DNA of 64,000 bases, from positions 496,001 to 560,000 of the forward strand of contig JABMLP010000027.1 of NCBI GenBank assembly GCA_013176395.1. Reading direction: 5' to 3'. Source of the stretch: Venturia oleaginea (lineage: Eukaryota > Ascomycota > Dothideomycetes > Venturiales > Venturiaceae). How positions within the stretch are numbered: the first letter of the stretch is position 1; each line of letters begins with the position of its first letter. Made by a program: the position numbers and the translations under genes. Positions 26,401-36,510 of the stretch are shown here, one piece after another. Under the pieces are notes generated by a model. That model saw nothing but the letters and a program-made list of their open reading frames with translations, did no database searches and was not told the origin of the DNA.

Positions 26401-27522
26401 ATGAGCGCCAAAGAGTGCGCGAAAAGGTTCTTACAATGCCACTATCGCTACCACGGATTTCCCATGGCATTGACGTCGGACAGAGGCAGCAATTGGACAG
26501 GTCGTTTTTGGAGGAAGCTTTGCGAACTTACAAAGATTGAGCAGAGACTCTCTACAGCCTTTCATCCACAGACCGATGGCGCGACCGAGCGTATGAACCA
26601 GGAAGTTCTACGCTATCTCCGCGCCTTCATCGCATACTCCCAACTAGACTGGCCAACGCTACTACCTACGGCTATGTTAGCACTGAACAATCGTGACTCT
26701 TCAGTCACAGGGATGAGTCCATTCTATCTAACCCACGGCTACCATGCGGAACCAATCCAGAAAGTACAACGAATCTCACCCAGTAACTCACCAACAGCCG
26801 ATGCCGAGACCTTTGTGCAACGAATAGAAGAGGCACAAGAATATGCACAGGCAGCGATGGCCTGGTCCCAGCAGAAGATGGAGAACGACGCCAACAGGTC
26901 ACGTCAAGCTGCCGAAACGTTAAAAAAGGGCGACAAAGTCTGGTTGAACCTTAGGAATATCAATACTCCGCAGCTATCAAAGAAACTGTCGTGGACGCAA
27001 GCCAAATACACTGTCGAGAACCAGATCTCCCCGATGGTATACGAGCTGGCTGACCTGCCAAGTGGTATCCATAACCGTTTCCACGTTGACCTACTCCGCC
27101 GAGCCGCAACCGACACACTGCCCTCACAAGAATCCGATGATACCCAGCCGCCACCATTAGTGCCTCAAACCGAAGAAACAGAGGCTGAGTTTGAAGTAGA
27201 ACGTATACTTCGCGCAGAGAAGAAACGGGTTGGGCGAGGCTGGGTTCGTCAGTTATTAATCAAATGGAAAGGCTATGCAGATCCCGATTGGCAGCCACGT
27301 TCATTATTCACAGAAGTCGAGGACTTAGACCGCTTCGAGGCAGAGTATGGCAAGGGCGACGGTGTCGGCGAAGATATAGGAGCTCAAACAGGGGCCCGAA
27401 GAAACCGAGTAGCGGTGGCCAGCGCCTTCGAATCTGCTACAAGCTGGCAGAAGCGATGTATGGCGTTTGTCTGTTTGATTATCCCACCTACCACACCCTC
27501 TTTAGTCCTGCACACCCGGTAA
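23332..27522 (+). CDS. pol: Gypsy Pol polyprotein with C-terminal chromodomain
   Basis: A single open frame of 1396 codons, in the -1 frame relative to gag and overlapping its end, probably expressed by a frameshift. A retropepsin-like region has DNG near residue 94. Reverse transcriptase carries YMDD at residues 475-478, and RNase H follows with the pattern ending FRAGKLAQRPDALSRR. Integrase begins with an HHCC zinc module (CDVC near residue 957) and continues with DFMTDLP and SDRGSNW. The chromodomain covers about residues 1287-1340 (VERILRAEKK, LIKWKGY, DPDWQP). In chromoviruses this module targets integration to marked chromatin. The frame has no break, so the enzymes are likely functional. 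The shown start is the first ATG in the overlap and need not be the true N-terminus. Confidence 0.95.
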   Translation: MRIPTSNTSKDSGHCGNHTAYRWLPTGSLIRVGKLATLVHRRARGSEVDVHGEDITKLPGIREIKAAKDRMESTPFLIDTLINGTSFTESFFDNGCLPYAAFSEKSVQTHRLPRIPIDTKQLALAKESHENGEDLRITHMTYATIDIDGRAERVYGYIVKGLSFPIILGKAWAERNWVRYIAAKRKLLIGQGSQRITVREKGWLEQNTKARDRLAHVRAACLVSGSVFAAIVGRAQRRLRRDGPDGTQVLAISMSDINKALSKLAERKQRKTEEEIRQEIPEEIAEHADAFLDDEDGEIAPHQEGRDHVIELIRDEQGREAEVPWGPLYGMSREELLVLRKTLSDYMDKGWIRASNSPAAAPVLFVRKPGGGIRMCVDYRALNRITRSDRYPLPLIRETLRNLATARWYTKLDVRAAFHRLRIKHGDEWKTAFRTRFGLFEWLVTPFGLAGAPASFQRYINGVLRESLDICCSAYMDDVLIWSDGDYLDHMVKVNQILAKLKTAGLRLDLSKCEFAVQEVKYLGFIITAGEGIKVDPEKVAAIKEWEAPVNVTGVRSFLGFANFYRDFIDNFSELSDPLIKLTRKAVAFVWNKEHENAFQVLKELFISAPILAHWNPDLDTVLECDCSGYALGGTLSQKDMKGKLRPVAYFSRKLTAAECNYEIHDKELLAVIKSIEHWRGELRSVAAPFKVLTDHKNLRYFMTAQRLSERQARWSLILSEYQFQLEFRAGKLAQRPDALSRRHQDMPHDKNDERLQGRVAQLIKDEWLPPLSERTTETIAIQALICPVNTPNTSNSTWDVIREPQQNTGLDGRHQLTAENGQHRSTTRYGQNRSVAKGCDLFEKPELQLLWDRAIAEDQSYEAIHTAIVTGERSFPPELKLSVQLPECEVDDHGAVTRRGILWVPDWEPLRTTLVQQTHDSHVTGHPGRDSTLAILSRSFFWPQQYKTVRQFVRNCDVCGRTGIWRDKKRGLLKPLPIPARFHSELSIDFMTDLPAEENGPKYLMVITDRLLKSVTLEAMTTMSAKECAKRFLQCHYRYHGFPMALTSDRGSNWTGRFWRKLCELTKIEQRLSTAFHPQTDGATERMNQEVLRYLRAFIAYSQLDWPTLLPTAMLALNNRDSSVTGMSPFYLTHGYHAEPIQKVQRISPSNSPTADAETFVQRIEEAQEYAQAAMAWSQQKMENDANRSRQAAETLKKGDKVWLNLRNINTPQLSKKLSWTQAKYTVENQISPMVYELADLPSGIHNRFHVDLLRRAATDTLPSQESDDTQPPPLVPQTEETEAEFEVERILRAEKKRVGRGWVRQLLIKWKGYADPDWQPRSLFTEVEDLDRFEAEYGKGDGVGEDIGAQTGARRNRVAVASAFESATSWQKRCMAFVCLIIPPTTPSLVLHTR

Positions 27523-27534
27523 GGAGGGGGGTAA

Positions 27535-27710
27535 TGTTATGGGCATGGCCCATGGTTGGTATAGGCTAAGAGCCTAAGCCTGATTGAGCCTAGTATAGAG
27601 AAAGAACCTCATTGAGGTTCTCTGTTTGTAGATACCTTCACTCTTTAACTGAATCTAAACAATCTTTGGCTACGAGTATGCTGCGTCTTTCCAGCTACCG
27701 TCCCGTAATA
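27535..27710 (+). repeat. Right LTR of the Gypsy element
   Basis: 176 bp, identical to the left LTR, starting 12 bases after the pol stop. The AACAT target duplication follows directly. Confidence 0.95.
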
Positions 27711-27903
27711 AACATTTTCTGATCTCCATATAAAATCGGGAGAAATTATTTGAGTAGGAAACACCTGCGGTGTCAGTTAGCTTAATCTCGAATGTAAGCC
27801 ACGTATATATGAGATGCAACAGGCCTACATTCTTTTCCTGCTGTTGCACTGGTCGTTCTACATCAGTATTTCGAACTCCTGCCTCTCCCAGTCTAGGGGC
27901 TTT

Positions 27904-28300
27904 TCATTTTTTCATTTGTGGTGCTGAACAAGCATGGCCACCCTCTTTACATCGGGCACACTTCTCCTGGATTCCATCTGGTTGCCACTGACGTTTGATT
28001 GGGAGGCACTAATTAGCTGTTATTGATTACAGTCAAAAAGATCACGTGTTGCCGTAAGTGAGAGAGTAGGAATGCGAGAAATCTGTAGCTTTTTACGCTG
28101 CCCATTTGCTCTTAGAATATAGAAATGAATGAACCAACTTTTTGTTTACTTTCTCGGCAGTTAATGCATTTCTCGATTGGTGGCCGAGGTTTACGTTTGT
28201 TACCATCGGCTTTCGGTGATGGATTCGCTGAAGAGCCACCGCCTTTACTAGGCGGATCAGGCTCTCGAAGGATTGCCAGAAGTAACGCAATCGAGCCCAT
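27904..28300 (-). CDS. Zn2Cys6-type binuclear cluster protein, short or truncated
   Basis: Exon 1 (28300-28139) and exon 2 (28008-27904) join across a 130 bp intron and give 88 residues. The join creates a textbook fungal binuclear zinc cluster: CINCRESKQKC (CX2CX6C), a 16-residue linker, then CARCKEGGHAC (CX2CX6C), preceded by a basic KRKPRPP segment. Such clusters bind DNA in fungal transcription regulators. The frame stops at a TGA at 27904-27906, only about eight residues after the cluster. The same frame continues past it with protein-like sequence for roughly 45 codons towards the NACHT-WD40 relic, so the TGA may be a recent nonsense change. The donor GTTGGT is weak, but the cysteine spacing across the junction is strong evidence. 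It may be a truncated relic rather than a working regulator. Confidence 0.6.
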
Positions 28301-28514
28301 AGATCCGTACGAGATCGGTCGAGGTTTTGTCCAAAACAAGGTTCGCGGCGCTGTACAAGATTATTCCGTGTTTTCGCTTCGGCGTCTGAACAAAGACGGA
28401 CACTTCTATTGTTTAAATAGCAGCGAATACCGCACGCTCGCACGCTCGCACCCTTACATATTTCATTTTGGGTGGAACGTGCGCGGTTGAAACTCACAAG
28501 CCGGCGCATCCCCA

Positions 28515-29460
28515 AGGGCTCTAAGCCAATAACGCACGCTCGCACAGTTGCACATGCACACCAGCGGCAGACTTCTACAGTATCAACAGTTCAACACTTG
28601 ACATCACTCTGCGTCCAATCGCGCGCGCACGCACGAAGAAACTGCTGCGCATTCTCACTCCTGCTCTCGTCAATAATGCACGCTCAACTGGCTGCCTACT
28701 GAGGCATCGAATGGGCGCGCTCAATCTGCAGCAATGTCAAGACATGTTAGGATGGCTGTTGATAGCGACCTTTTCGCACCGAAGAAAGAAGCTTGTACAT
28801 ACTCCACCTCTCCATCACCTCTCGCATGATGTGTTCGGCAACCTAGTGAAATACCTTTGGCGATACAATACTGGCGATGGGTATGATCTTTGTGCTCGTC
28901 TAAGAAGACATAGACTAGATTCTGCAATTCACCGCTCCATGCGTCGCTTCGTTAGTGCGTCCTTAGCACGCTTTTCGACGTGACCCAATCTCCTAGATGG
29001 CTTTAGCCAATAACGCACGATCGCACGCTTATACCTATGTACGCCTGCAGGCCCACGCGTGCCCACCAAGCCTCAGCAGACACAGAGGCTTTCCGATTCT
29101 TAGCATCACGTCGTCCAATCGCGCACGTTTTGCACGAAGAAACTGGTGCGCATTTAACACTCTTCTTCTCCCCAAACATCAACCCAGCCTTCTTTCCCCC
29201 AAACATCAACTGAGCCTTCTTCTGACGGCAATGCGTGTTCGGACGCCCGCACGCTCCAGCAGCTCTACCTTGAAAGCTTGACAGCTTCGACGACTGCCAG
29301 TAGCGCACGTTTTCGCACCGGAGAAATTGAGAGCATAGAAACATGAGACGGATGGGTACATGTCACCCACCACATACGCACATCTCGCACGATATGCTCG
29401 ACGATTTGGTGCTGACCATTTTGCGACGCGCATTCCGGATGATGAACAGGGTCTCACTTG
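28515..29460. repeat. Diverged tandem duplication of about 480 bp with CGCAC-rich motifs
   Basis: Two consecutive blocks (about 28515-28985 and 28995-29460) share the same order of landmarks: AGCCAATAACGCAC, CGCACG(C/A)TCGCAC, TCCAATCGCGC, ACGAAGAAACTG(C/G)TGCGCA, CGCACCG(A/G)AG and TCTCGCA(T/C)GATATG-like. An earlier partial copy of the CGCACGCTCGCAC motif lies at about 28433-28449. Neither block has a convincing long reading frame. I do not know what it is; it could be a worn duplicated gene or a non-coding element. Confidence 0.55.
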
Positions 29461-29566
29461 CTCTTCGTGGTCTCCGTAGTCTCCCTAGCCACCCTCCACA
29501 GTTATATAACAAAGGCCATAATGGTTTTTGTCAAACCAACATTGACCTTTCATTCTCACATTGCAA

Positions 29567-29989
29567 ATGGACAACAACCCACTCCGTTTCCCAATGCTTT
29601 CCACACCACGCAACACCTCATACTCTCCTCCAACGAGCGGTAATCAGCTGATCCCCTTCGAACACCCTGGCACATCTTCCACAGAGATCATGATGATTAC
29701 CTTTGGCATTGTCGGAATTATCATCCCCCTGACCGGTATCGTCATTGCCTACTTTCAAAACCGCAGAAGCATTCAATGCTCAGGAAGAAGAGACGAAGAA
29801 AGCTGTTGAGATACCGCAGCTCAGCAAGTAAGTGCCCTCTTACTGGTCCATCTTTCTTTCTTCGACCCTTGCGTGTCGCTTCGAAGTAGATTCGCAAACC
29901 AGCTTGAGGGAGCAATATCAGAGCTAGATGCTAACCTTCTGCCTCCGACCAGCACCCCACCGTCCCCTGAAGCTTCGACTCCACCATGA
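29567..29989 (+). pseudogene. Small single-pass membrane protein gene with a one-base frame break
   Basis: An ATG at 29567 opens a frame with a polar 40-residue N-terminus and one strong membrane segment (MMITFGIVGIIIPLTGIVIA). Just after it, at the T run near 29750, the frame that fits best shifts by one base. In the shifted frame the sequence becomes a charged tail (AFNAQEEETKKAVEIPQLSK) ending at a perfect GTAAGT donor. A 62 bp intron (29828-29889) joins a last exon rich in Pro, Ser and Thr, with a stop at 29987-29989. The join restores frame, which supports the model. Without the shift, the first frame ends at 29809 after about 80 residues. I do not recognise the family. It lies beside the HET-NACHT-WD40 relic, convergent with it. 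Confidence 0.5.
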
Positions 29990-30509
29990 ACTTGGAGGAT
30001 GCTCAGATACCACAGTTCAGCAAGTAAATCGGAATAACGGACGGAGTTTGTGGTATCACTGGCTCTGTGGCAAGTTTGATGGCTTGGTTTTTTTTTTTGG
30101 AGGCTTTGCTAGTACACTTTTGATTTGGATTTTAGCTCTCTTTTTGTCAGCAGTCTCGAAGCATAGAGAGTTATTCTACCTTTTACTGAGCTAAAGCGCG
30201 AAGTGAACTTTTGCTTCGGGTTCCGTTCGTCGCCCTATGTTTCTGTGAACGTGATACTTCTTTCCGCTAGCTGCAATATTCGCTTCTTCCGATCTTTGCC
30301 CATCCAGTATTCAATGTCTTTAGATTTTGGATCAATTGCCTTTGTGTGGGGTAGGCTGCGATTGGTGATTGCTACCCACTTGGAGTCGCTTTTGTCAAGA
30401 AACCTTTGCAGAACGACCTATTCTATCCCGTTGGTAACTCTTCAACGTGTCGGAATGTGGTAGGTTGGTTTGCTCTGCTTCTCCCTGTTTTGCTTCCACA
30501 GCCTTTTGA
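29990..30509. other. T-rich spacer, no gene seen
   Basis: About 500 bp with a long T run at about 30091-30102 and several T-rich stretches. A phrase of the preceding gene's exon end (CACAGTTCAGCAAGTAA near 30010) recurs here, which suggests a small local duplication. No coding sequence is visible. Confidence 0.4.
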
Positions 30510-33136
30510 CTATTTGCGAGCCAGCTGTTTGAGTCTTGTGAACCCATTAAACGAGCCTGAAGCTAAGATTTTGCCGTCCGGCAAGAAGGCGACAGATGTG
30601 ACCGAGGACGAATGACCCTCAAGCGTGTGCAGCGTACTGCTCCAGTTTTCTTGTTCTTGCGGCTTGCTTTTGATCCAAGCGTGAATACACTTCTTGAATT
30701 GTTTCCGAACGATGCTCTTCTTAGGGGCAAAGATGGGGGCCCAGTAGAATAGTTGGAGGGGTGCCGTTTCAATCAATCGCTTATAGAGAGCGAAACGCGT
30801 CGTATCATGGACGAACGCATAGAGACCAGGACTTTTATCAGCCTTAGCTTAAATTAGTACGAATCATATATCTAGTATAATGGCGACTTGCTGAAACAGA
30901 AGATTCCAAGGAGGTTATCGCAAGAATACCTTGCCAATTAAGCTAATAGCCTCCAGCCAGTATAAGAAGTAATTTTGGAAAAATTGGTAAACCAGCCCGC
31001 TGTCAGCAAGATCACTCTGGAATAAGACGCTACTTCTATAAGCTTCCTGAAAGTGGCGTTCCCAGTAAACGCAAGGATATTGTAGTGGCGCTAACGGGTC
31101 AGGATCAGGTACCTGTACCGAGTTGATCGAGATTCCTGGTAGGTAACTTGTACATGTCCTTTTCTAGTGATTGAGTCATCGCCTGGAGCGATCTTGAGAA
31201 GACAATACAGTGTGCGCCTCCCTCTCCAGACGGGAAGATACTATCGGATTCGTAGGTGAGCAAATAGTCCTTTGCGGACTGATGGACAAAGTAGATAATT
31301 CCTTCTCGAATGGTGAGGTACGAACCACAAAGACCGATAATCTCCGCTAACCATTTCAGGTTGTAATATATGCTTCTAGATAAGTCGACAAGAGTCGTCA
31401 GCTCTCTTAGTGTGACTGGTCGGTATATAATTGCGATTGACGCAAGTATCCGCTTGCAAAGGTTAGTATCGTCGGAATTGTTAACTTGCTCCATCATTTG
31501 CCCGTAAAGAGGGTTTGAGCCCAGGTGGGAACTGGTTCAGCTTGTTAAGGACGTTCCATGGCTTGACTTTCTGTAGGTGCTCATAGACCAAGGCTACCCA
31601 GAGGAGAATGTTATCCGCGTTTGAGGATAGATGCTGTTGCACGGTCACTCGGGTTTTGTCGTCGTAATTCTTCAGCTTTGCCAGCTGTAGTGTTTTGTGC
31701 TGGATGTAGATACCAACTGCTGTCGAAACGGAATCGGCGTTCAGCTCAAGGCTCAGTTTGACCTTTTGACGGCCCCGTTTAGACCTTCTTCAATGTCGGG
31801 CCAGTTGCGGCTAGAAACGAGCCACTTGACACGACGAGATACCGATGACTGCTTGCCGATAAAGTGCAGTAGTTTCGGCAGGTCTTTTACGCATTCATCG
31901 AGCGCATCGATAACCAAGTAGGTGCTGTTCAAGCTCGGATCTTCCAGAATAGATGTCAAGATCTCAGACAAGGCAACCCATGCATTCTTATCCTCGAATA
32001 GAGTCTTGCCGGCGTGATCGTGCTTCTTCTTTAGATGAGATATAAGCGATTGCGACAAGCAAGTACACTAGACCTCGCAGCACTGCAGTAGCGTTGTTGA
32101 TTTTCGAGTCAGTAGCCTGGCAGAAGAAGCAGGATCGATTTATTGTGACCGTCGACATAGCCAGCTCGCTGATAATTCCGCAAAGCAGCATAGTCTTGCC
32201 CTTACCGGGATCGCCTCTAATCCACAGCAGGCGGCTCTTCTGATCGTCGTGCCATTGTTGGAAGCCGGAGTTCTGGAGAATCCCACGATACGAATCCTCT
32301 AGAAGGCCATCCTTTGTCTCCTCAATACGTTTCTTGTCATCGCGGGGACCGATAAGGCGTAAATCTTGGATACATTTCGCTATCTTATCAATCTTCTCCT
32401 CAATTCGTTCGAACGTCTTCGCCATCCCTTCGCCATAACGAAGACGTATATGAAAATCAAAGATGCCGAGTAATGAGTACGCTTTATCTTCTTCCAACTT
32501 AGTCTGGTGACGATTTGTCCACGAGAATTGTTCTTTGGCGCTGAAGTGAGACAAAGAGTCGCCTCGAAGCGCCGACTCAGTAATGCCTGTTATCTCGTGA
32601 ATTTGTTGCATTAGCAAACTCTTGTCACCAAGTCGCCTGCGTTCGCGGGAGAAGAATTCGACCGAAGCTGGGGCAATTAGCTCTTGGAGCGTCCAGCCAC
32701 GAGTGAACCATCTGCTTTTCTGGAACTCCGATTCCCAGGCGCACGCTGAGTTTTCATCTCGTTTCCTTTTCTTTGTACTTCTCCTCATCTTTGCTGAAAT
32801 ATCAGACAGGGACACGTAGCACCGTGTCGTATTACGGTACCAGCGAAACATGGAATTGAGAGAGTGCGAGAGTTCGGCATAAATTTTCTTGTTAATGCAA
32901 CATGTGTCAATCGAAAAGTATTTCAAGTTGTTTCGTCTAGCTTGTTCACCACAAAACCGGATCTTCTCATAGCCAGGCTTGTTCTTGCCAGTGCCATTCA
33001 CAAGGTCTTCGAATGTGACCTCCTCGGTGTCCTTGCCCCATGTGTGGGAAAGTATCGCATATAGAGGTATTGTATCGTCATTTCTAACGCTGTGAAGCCT
33101 GAGCTCGCCAGAATTGCTGCGCTCTAAAAGACGCAT
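30510..33136 (-). pseudogene. HET-NACHT-WD40 (HNWD-type NLR) relic
   Basis: The gene runs right to left from an ATG at 33136. An N-terminal HET domain is recognisable by IPLYAILSHTW, DTCCINK and RGWTLQELIAP. The NACHT module follows with a P-loop GDPGKGKT at about 32197-32217 and a Walker B motif VIDALDEC near 31910. Proteins of this architecture trigger incompatibility cell death on detecting non-self. Frame breaks occur near 32050, 31760 and 31505, and several stops lie in the region 31105-30780. Past these, the post-NACHT helices and one WD40 unit (LEGHSSSVTSVAFLPDGK) remain, ending at 30510. A working homologue would have a much longer WD40 array. The first 350 codons (HET plus start of NACHT) are still open and could make a HET-only product. 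Confidence 0.88.
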
Positions 33137-33649
33137 TGTGCGCGCGAAGCGGGATGGATGCGAGTAGTGACAATCTGGTGTGGCAAGGCTTGGATGTCAT
33201 AGGCTTAGGAAGAAAAAGGGAGGCGGAGGAAATGAGGACGGCAACTTGAGGATCAGCTAGCAATATTATGTCTATCTCTTGAGGTTAGCGAATCTAGAGA
33301 CGCCGCGAGCGCAGTGAACCATACCGAACAATGATAGAATACTTGCGAGGGACAGGCGTGTGCTGTAGGTGTTGGACAAGATTCACTCAAGAGATGCGCG
33401 AGCAAGCACATACCCCAAATGGTGGTGCAGTGAGGCATCAGGCGTTGATTGAATTGGCTTCAGCGGTAAGGTCAACAGTGGAAGGGTGGTGCTTTTTCAA
33501 TATCATGAGTTATGGGCCGGATAAAATGCATGCTTAGCTTGGCTACAATGACCGTGCGTAGAGAGAGCGCGGGAAGAGTAAAACGGAAGTCGGAGGTGGG
33601 CGCTGTATCTTTCTGTTTTGAGCCACTGACTATTGAGAACGATAAGACG
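33137..33649. other. Upstream region of the HNWD relic
   Basis: About 500 bp, probably the old promoter of the HET-NACHT-WD40 gene and the 3' flank of the Hsp70-like relic. No gene or repeat is visible. Confidence 0.45.
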
Positions 33650-35082
33650 TCATGGACCGATTGGATCCGGGAAAGATCCTAGAGGCCAGCAGTGCGGGAT
33701 TGCCTGACTCAGGAAAGTCGTCTGCATCCAAATCTCTAAGGTCGTTGTAGACTGATCGCCGAAAGTAGTTTTCAGCCACTCCGAGGTACTCAGGATATCG
33801 TCAACGATCCTATTAAGATTGCCAAATCCCACCAATTCCGTGGCGCTGGCGACAGGCTGGTACCCTTCCGAGTAGATTATGGTGATATCCTATCTGTATT
33901 AGCAGTGGGTAAAGCTTTTGCAATGTGTGACGTACTCCGGTTGCATCTCTAATATCTAACACCCCACCATGCTCGGTGTCTTCGAGATATACCCCGAGTC
34001 CTCTTCTTTGCTCCACAAGCAACGACTTCAAACGGCCATTGATGGCCGCAGTGGGCTCGCTGATGATGTGAACATCAGCCTTTCCTTCCCACCCCGACAC
34101 GTTTTCAATAATCGTTTGGTACTGGTGAGAAACGTTTTCCGGCCACTCTGCTGGAAGTCCGGTGTAAACGCGAAAGTACTGTATGTCTGGGTTGGCCATT
34201 TTCGATGAGTCAAAGATTGTGAGAAAAAGCCACTCGATGAAATCTCCGATAGATTGCCTTCATCCCAATCTTCTTCTCCTTTATCCGCTGTACTTGGAAG
34301 TGTTCGCTTGCCGGTTTCATGGCGAGTTTCATGTTATCAAAAACGAACACTTCGCCATCCTTTTCGCACACCACGTCTGTATCCGGCCCGAACTCCAAGT
34401 CCCATTCTTCGTCTTCTCCTTTTCGAGCCACAACGCGTGTCCGTATCTGCCTACTACGCGCCGCAGCCGCTCCATTCCAGAAATCGATATCTTCGAGTTC
34501 GCCGAGGCCAAGCACCCTAGATGCTGTAGTGGTGTAGTTTCCAATGTCGGCCAGCACAATCTCAAGGTTCTGACTCTGTCCCTTAGCTGCGAACCTTGCT
34601 CTCGGGCGTGGGACGGTGAAGACTGTTGCGGGATTGGACCCAGTTGGCAATGCATCATGCGCGGCATCAATGCGTTCTGACTTTCTCACACTCTTCGCGC
34701 TTCCTGCTGCATCCTGGGAAGAGCTTAAGCTATTGATGGCGAGAAATCCATGAGCGCTAGCCTCATTCACGGTTGCTGTGTTCGCCTCGTTCGATGCCAT
34801 GAGGTTACTCTCCTGTTTGTCGCTGGTCTTGGCCTCGGAAGTAGCTTGCGTTTGCTGCTTCGCCAGCACCTCCACTTCTTCTCAAATTCGTAATTTGCGT
34901 GGTCTGCCTCTGGCATCCTTTAGCTTGTCAACCCCTTTGCCGGCTTCCAGGCGAGTCGATCTGCCTCTCAGTCGCGTTGGCTTGGTCACACCTTGCGTCG
35001 CACGGCTCGGGTTGGCCTTCTTCACAGCGTTTGGAGCCTTTTGGCCAGTCACACGTTTCCCTTCGACTCTTGTCTTGGCCAT
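33650..35082 (-). pseudogene. Hsp70-like ATPase relic with an AT-hook-like N-terminus
   Basis: The frame opens at an ATG at 35082 and is strongly basic for 65 residues, ending in an AT-hook-like RGRPRK. An in-frame TGA (34882-34884) interrupts it; the same frame then runs on for 220 codons. That part holds a first phosphate-binding-like motif, VLADIGNYTTTA, comparable with the DFGTT loop of Hsp70/actin ATPases. A one-base frame change near 34255 leads to EWPENVS and HIISEPTAAI, the latter close to the Hsp70 NEPTAAA motif. A GTACGT...AGATAG intron (about 33888-33937) then restores DATGDITIIY, in the place of the second phosphate loop, and the protein ends at 33650. Fungi have large families of such divergent Hsp70-like proteins. 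Two breaks make it a probable relic. The substrate-binding half is absent. Confidence 0.55.
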
Positions 35083-36510
35083 CGTGATTGTAGTAGGTAC
35101 GAAGGGAAGGGCTCAACTCAAAACGGCGGTGTTGGAAGATGGGATTTAGTTGCTTTGTCCAGGTAGTTAGAGACTTACAACACAGGGTTTTGGAGGCACT
35201 TCTGTGATGAAGACAGAGAAAGCGATAGGATCATGAAGTGGCAGATGCGGACCACAATGAGGTATAAGTATTATGCCAGGCTGTGAAGTACGGAGGACGA
35301 GTGTTCGAGATGACGAAGCCGAGATTACATCCAAGCGGCTGAAGTTGTTTCGAAAGCTGAGCAATACTCCTGCCCGTAGCCTTCTGCTAGGATTTGGACC
35401 ATGCTTGATGGTACACGATCATCCAATTGATCGTGACACGTCGGCAAACAATGAGTAACCGTGTTTGAAAACTACTCATTCATGTGCGAGACTGCTGGTA
35501 AAGCCACTCTGCATAGCAGCAGGAAGTGGTTTGACGCATAAGTCCCACTCAGGGATCTCCATCACCGCCTACCGTCGCTGCATAATGTGGAGGCTTATCG
35601 GTCGGCTGTTGAGGCTACAGTATTGTCAGTACTTGTTCAGCCCGAGTGTTGTGGAATAAAAGATGGTCGTCTGAGATCCGCTCGAAGCACCAGCCAAATC
35701 TACGTCCCCTCCATGAACCGGCCGATCACTGACGCTGTTTCCGCATTTCGAATGCCTGCCGAACTATCCTCACCGGGAAGCATCCGAGAGGGAGAGGTTC
35801 GTACTCTTAGCCAGAGTTGTACTATCCACCACTGACACGCGTAAGCTTGACCCACGTACTGCGAACCATGAAGCCGCAATCGACATCGAGGGCGCTGAGA
35901 GTTTGATGTCCCTTCACCTGCAGCGATAGGCCGCGCCATCCGTTCATGAGACTAAAGCCGTTGATGATACTGAAGAAGATCTGGAGAACGTGCAAGCTCA
36001 AAGACCTCGCAATCGAGGTACAGGCAAGGCCCAATCGTTGTTGAGTTTGCCAACCCGCATTAAGGCCAAAAGAGAAAACGGAATGACAGCCACGGGAGCG
36101 AAGCCGAACAAACTGTGTCAAAGCTGTGGCGACAAGAGGTACATGTTGAAGGGGTGATTCGTCAGGCCATGCGAAAAACATCGCGAATGCTGAGCGAGGA
36201 TATCATTGGTCTTGATCTGGTTGATATCAACATCTATATGGAGATGCTGTCTAAATTGGTCAGAGCACTTGAAGCGCTGCTGAGCACGAAGTAAATTGAC
36301 TTAGCTAGACTTCTAAACAAATTAAAAGAAATGGCTATCAATACGTACTATACTCTCTGGCAGCAAGCCTTATCCTCCCTCCCTTACCCATCGCCGCGCT
36401 CAGCAGGTAAACGCCATACCGAGAGAAGCGCTGCTTTTGATAGCTAGGCCTTGATTTACTATAGCTTAGATGCTTCTAACCTATCGTTCTCGCTTGAAGA
36501 ACGCCCTGAT
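35083..36510. other. 1.4 kb without a supported gene
   Basis: Frames on both strands are interrupted. A plus-strand stretch near 35880-36190 reads as charged, protein-like sequence with a CQSCGD pattern but contains stops and no splice structure, so it may be a worn gene fragment. No repeats or tRNA-like structures are visible. Confidence 0.35.

Larger units (their letters stand above)
22133..27710 (+). mobile_element. Complete Ty3/Gypsy retrotransposon with chromodomain (chromovirus)
   Basis: The element is 5578 bp long, has two 176 bp LTRs that I find identical base for base, and is flanked by the 5 bp target duplication AACAT (22128-22132 and 27711-27715). It carries a gag frame and an overlapping pol frame in the relative order protease, reverse transcriptase, RNase H, integrase, chromodomain. 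Identical LTRs indicate a recent insertion. It lies inside the NACHT-WD40 relic, in the opposite direction. The pol frame is fully open over 1396 codons, so it may still supply enzymes, but gag has an in-frame TGA near its start. Confidence 0.97.

Noticed and set aside
33813..34199. Independent small gene starting MANPDIQYF
   Set aside because: Its frame is open upstream and reads as a continuation of the Hsp70-like relic, so it is treated as part of that gene.
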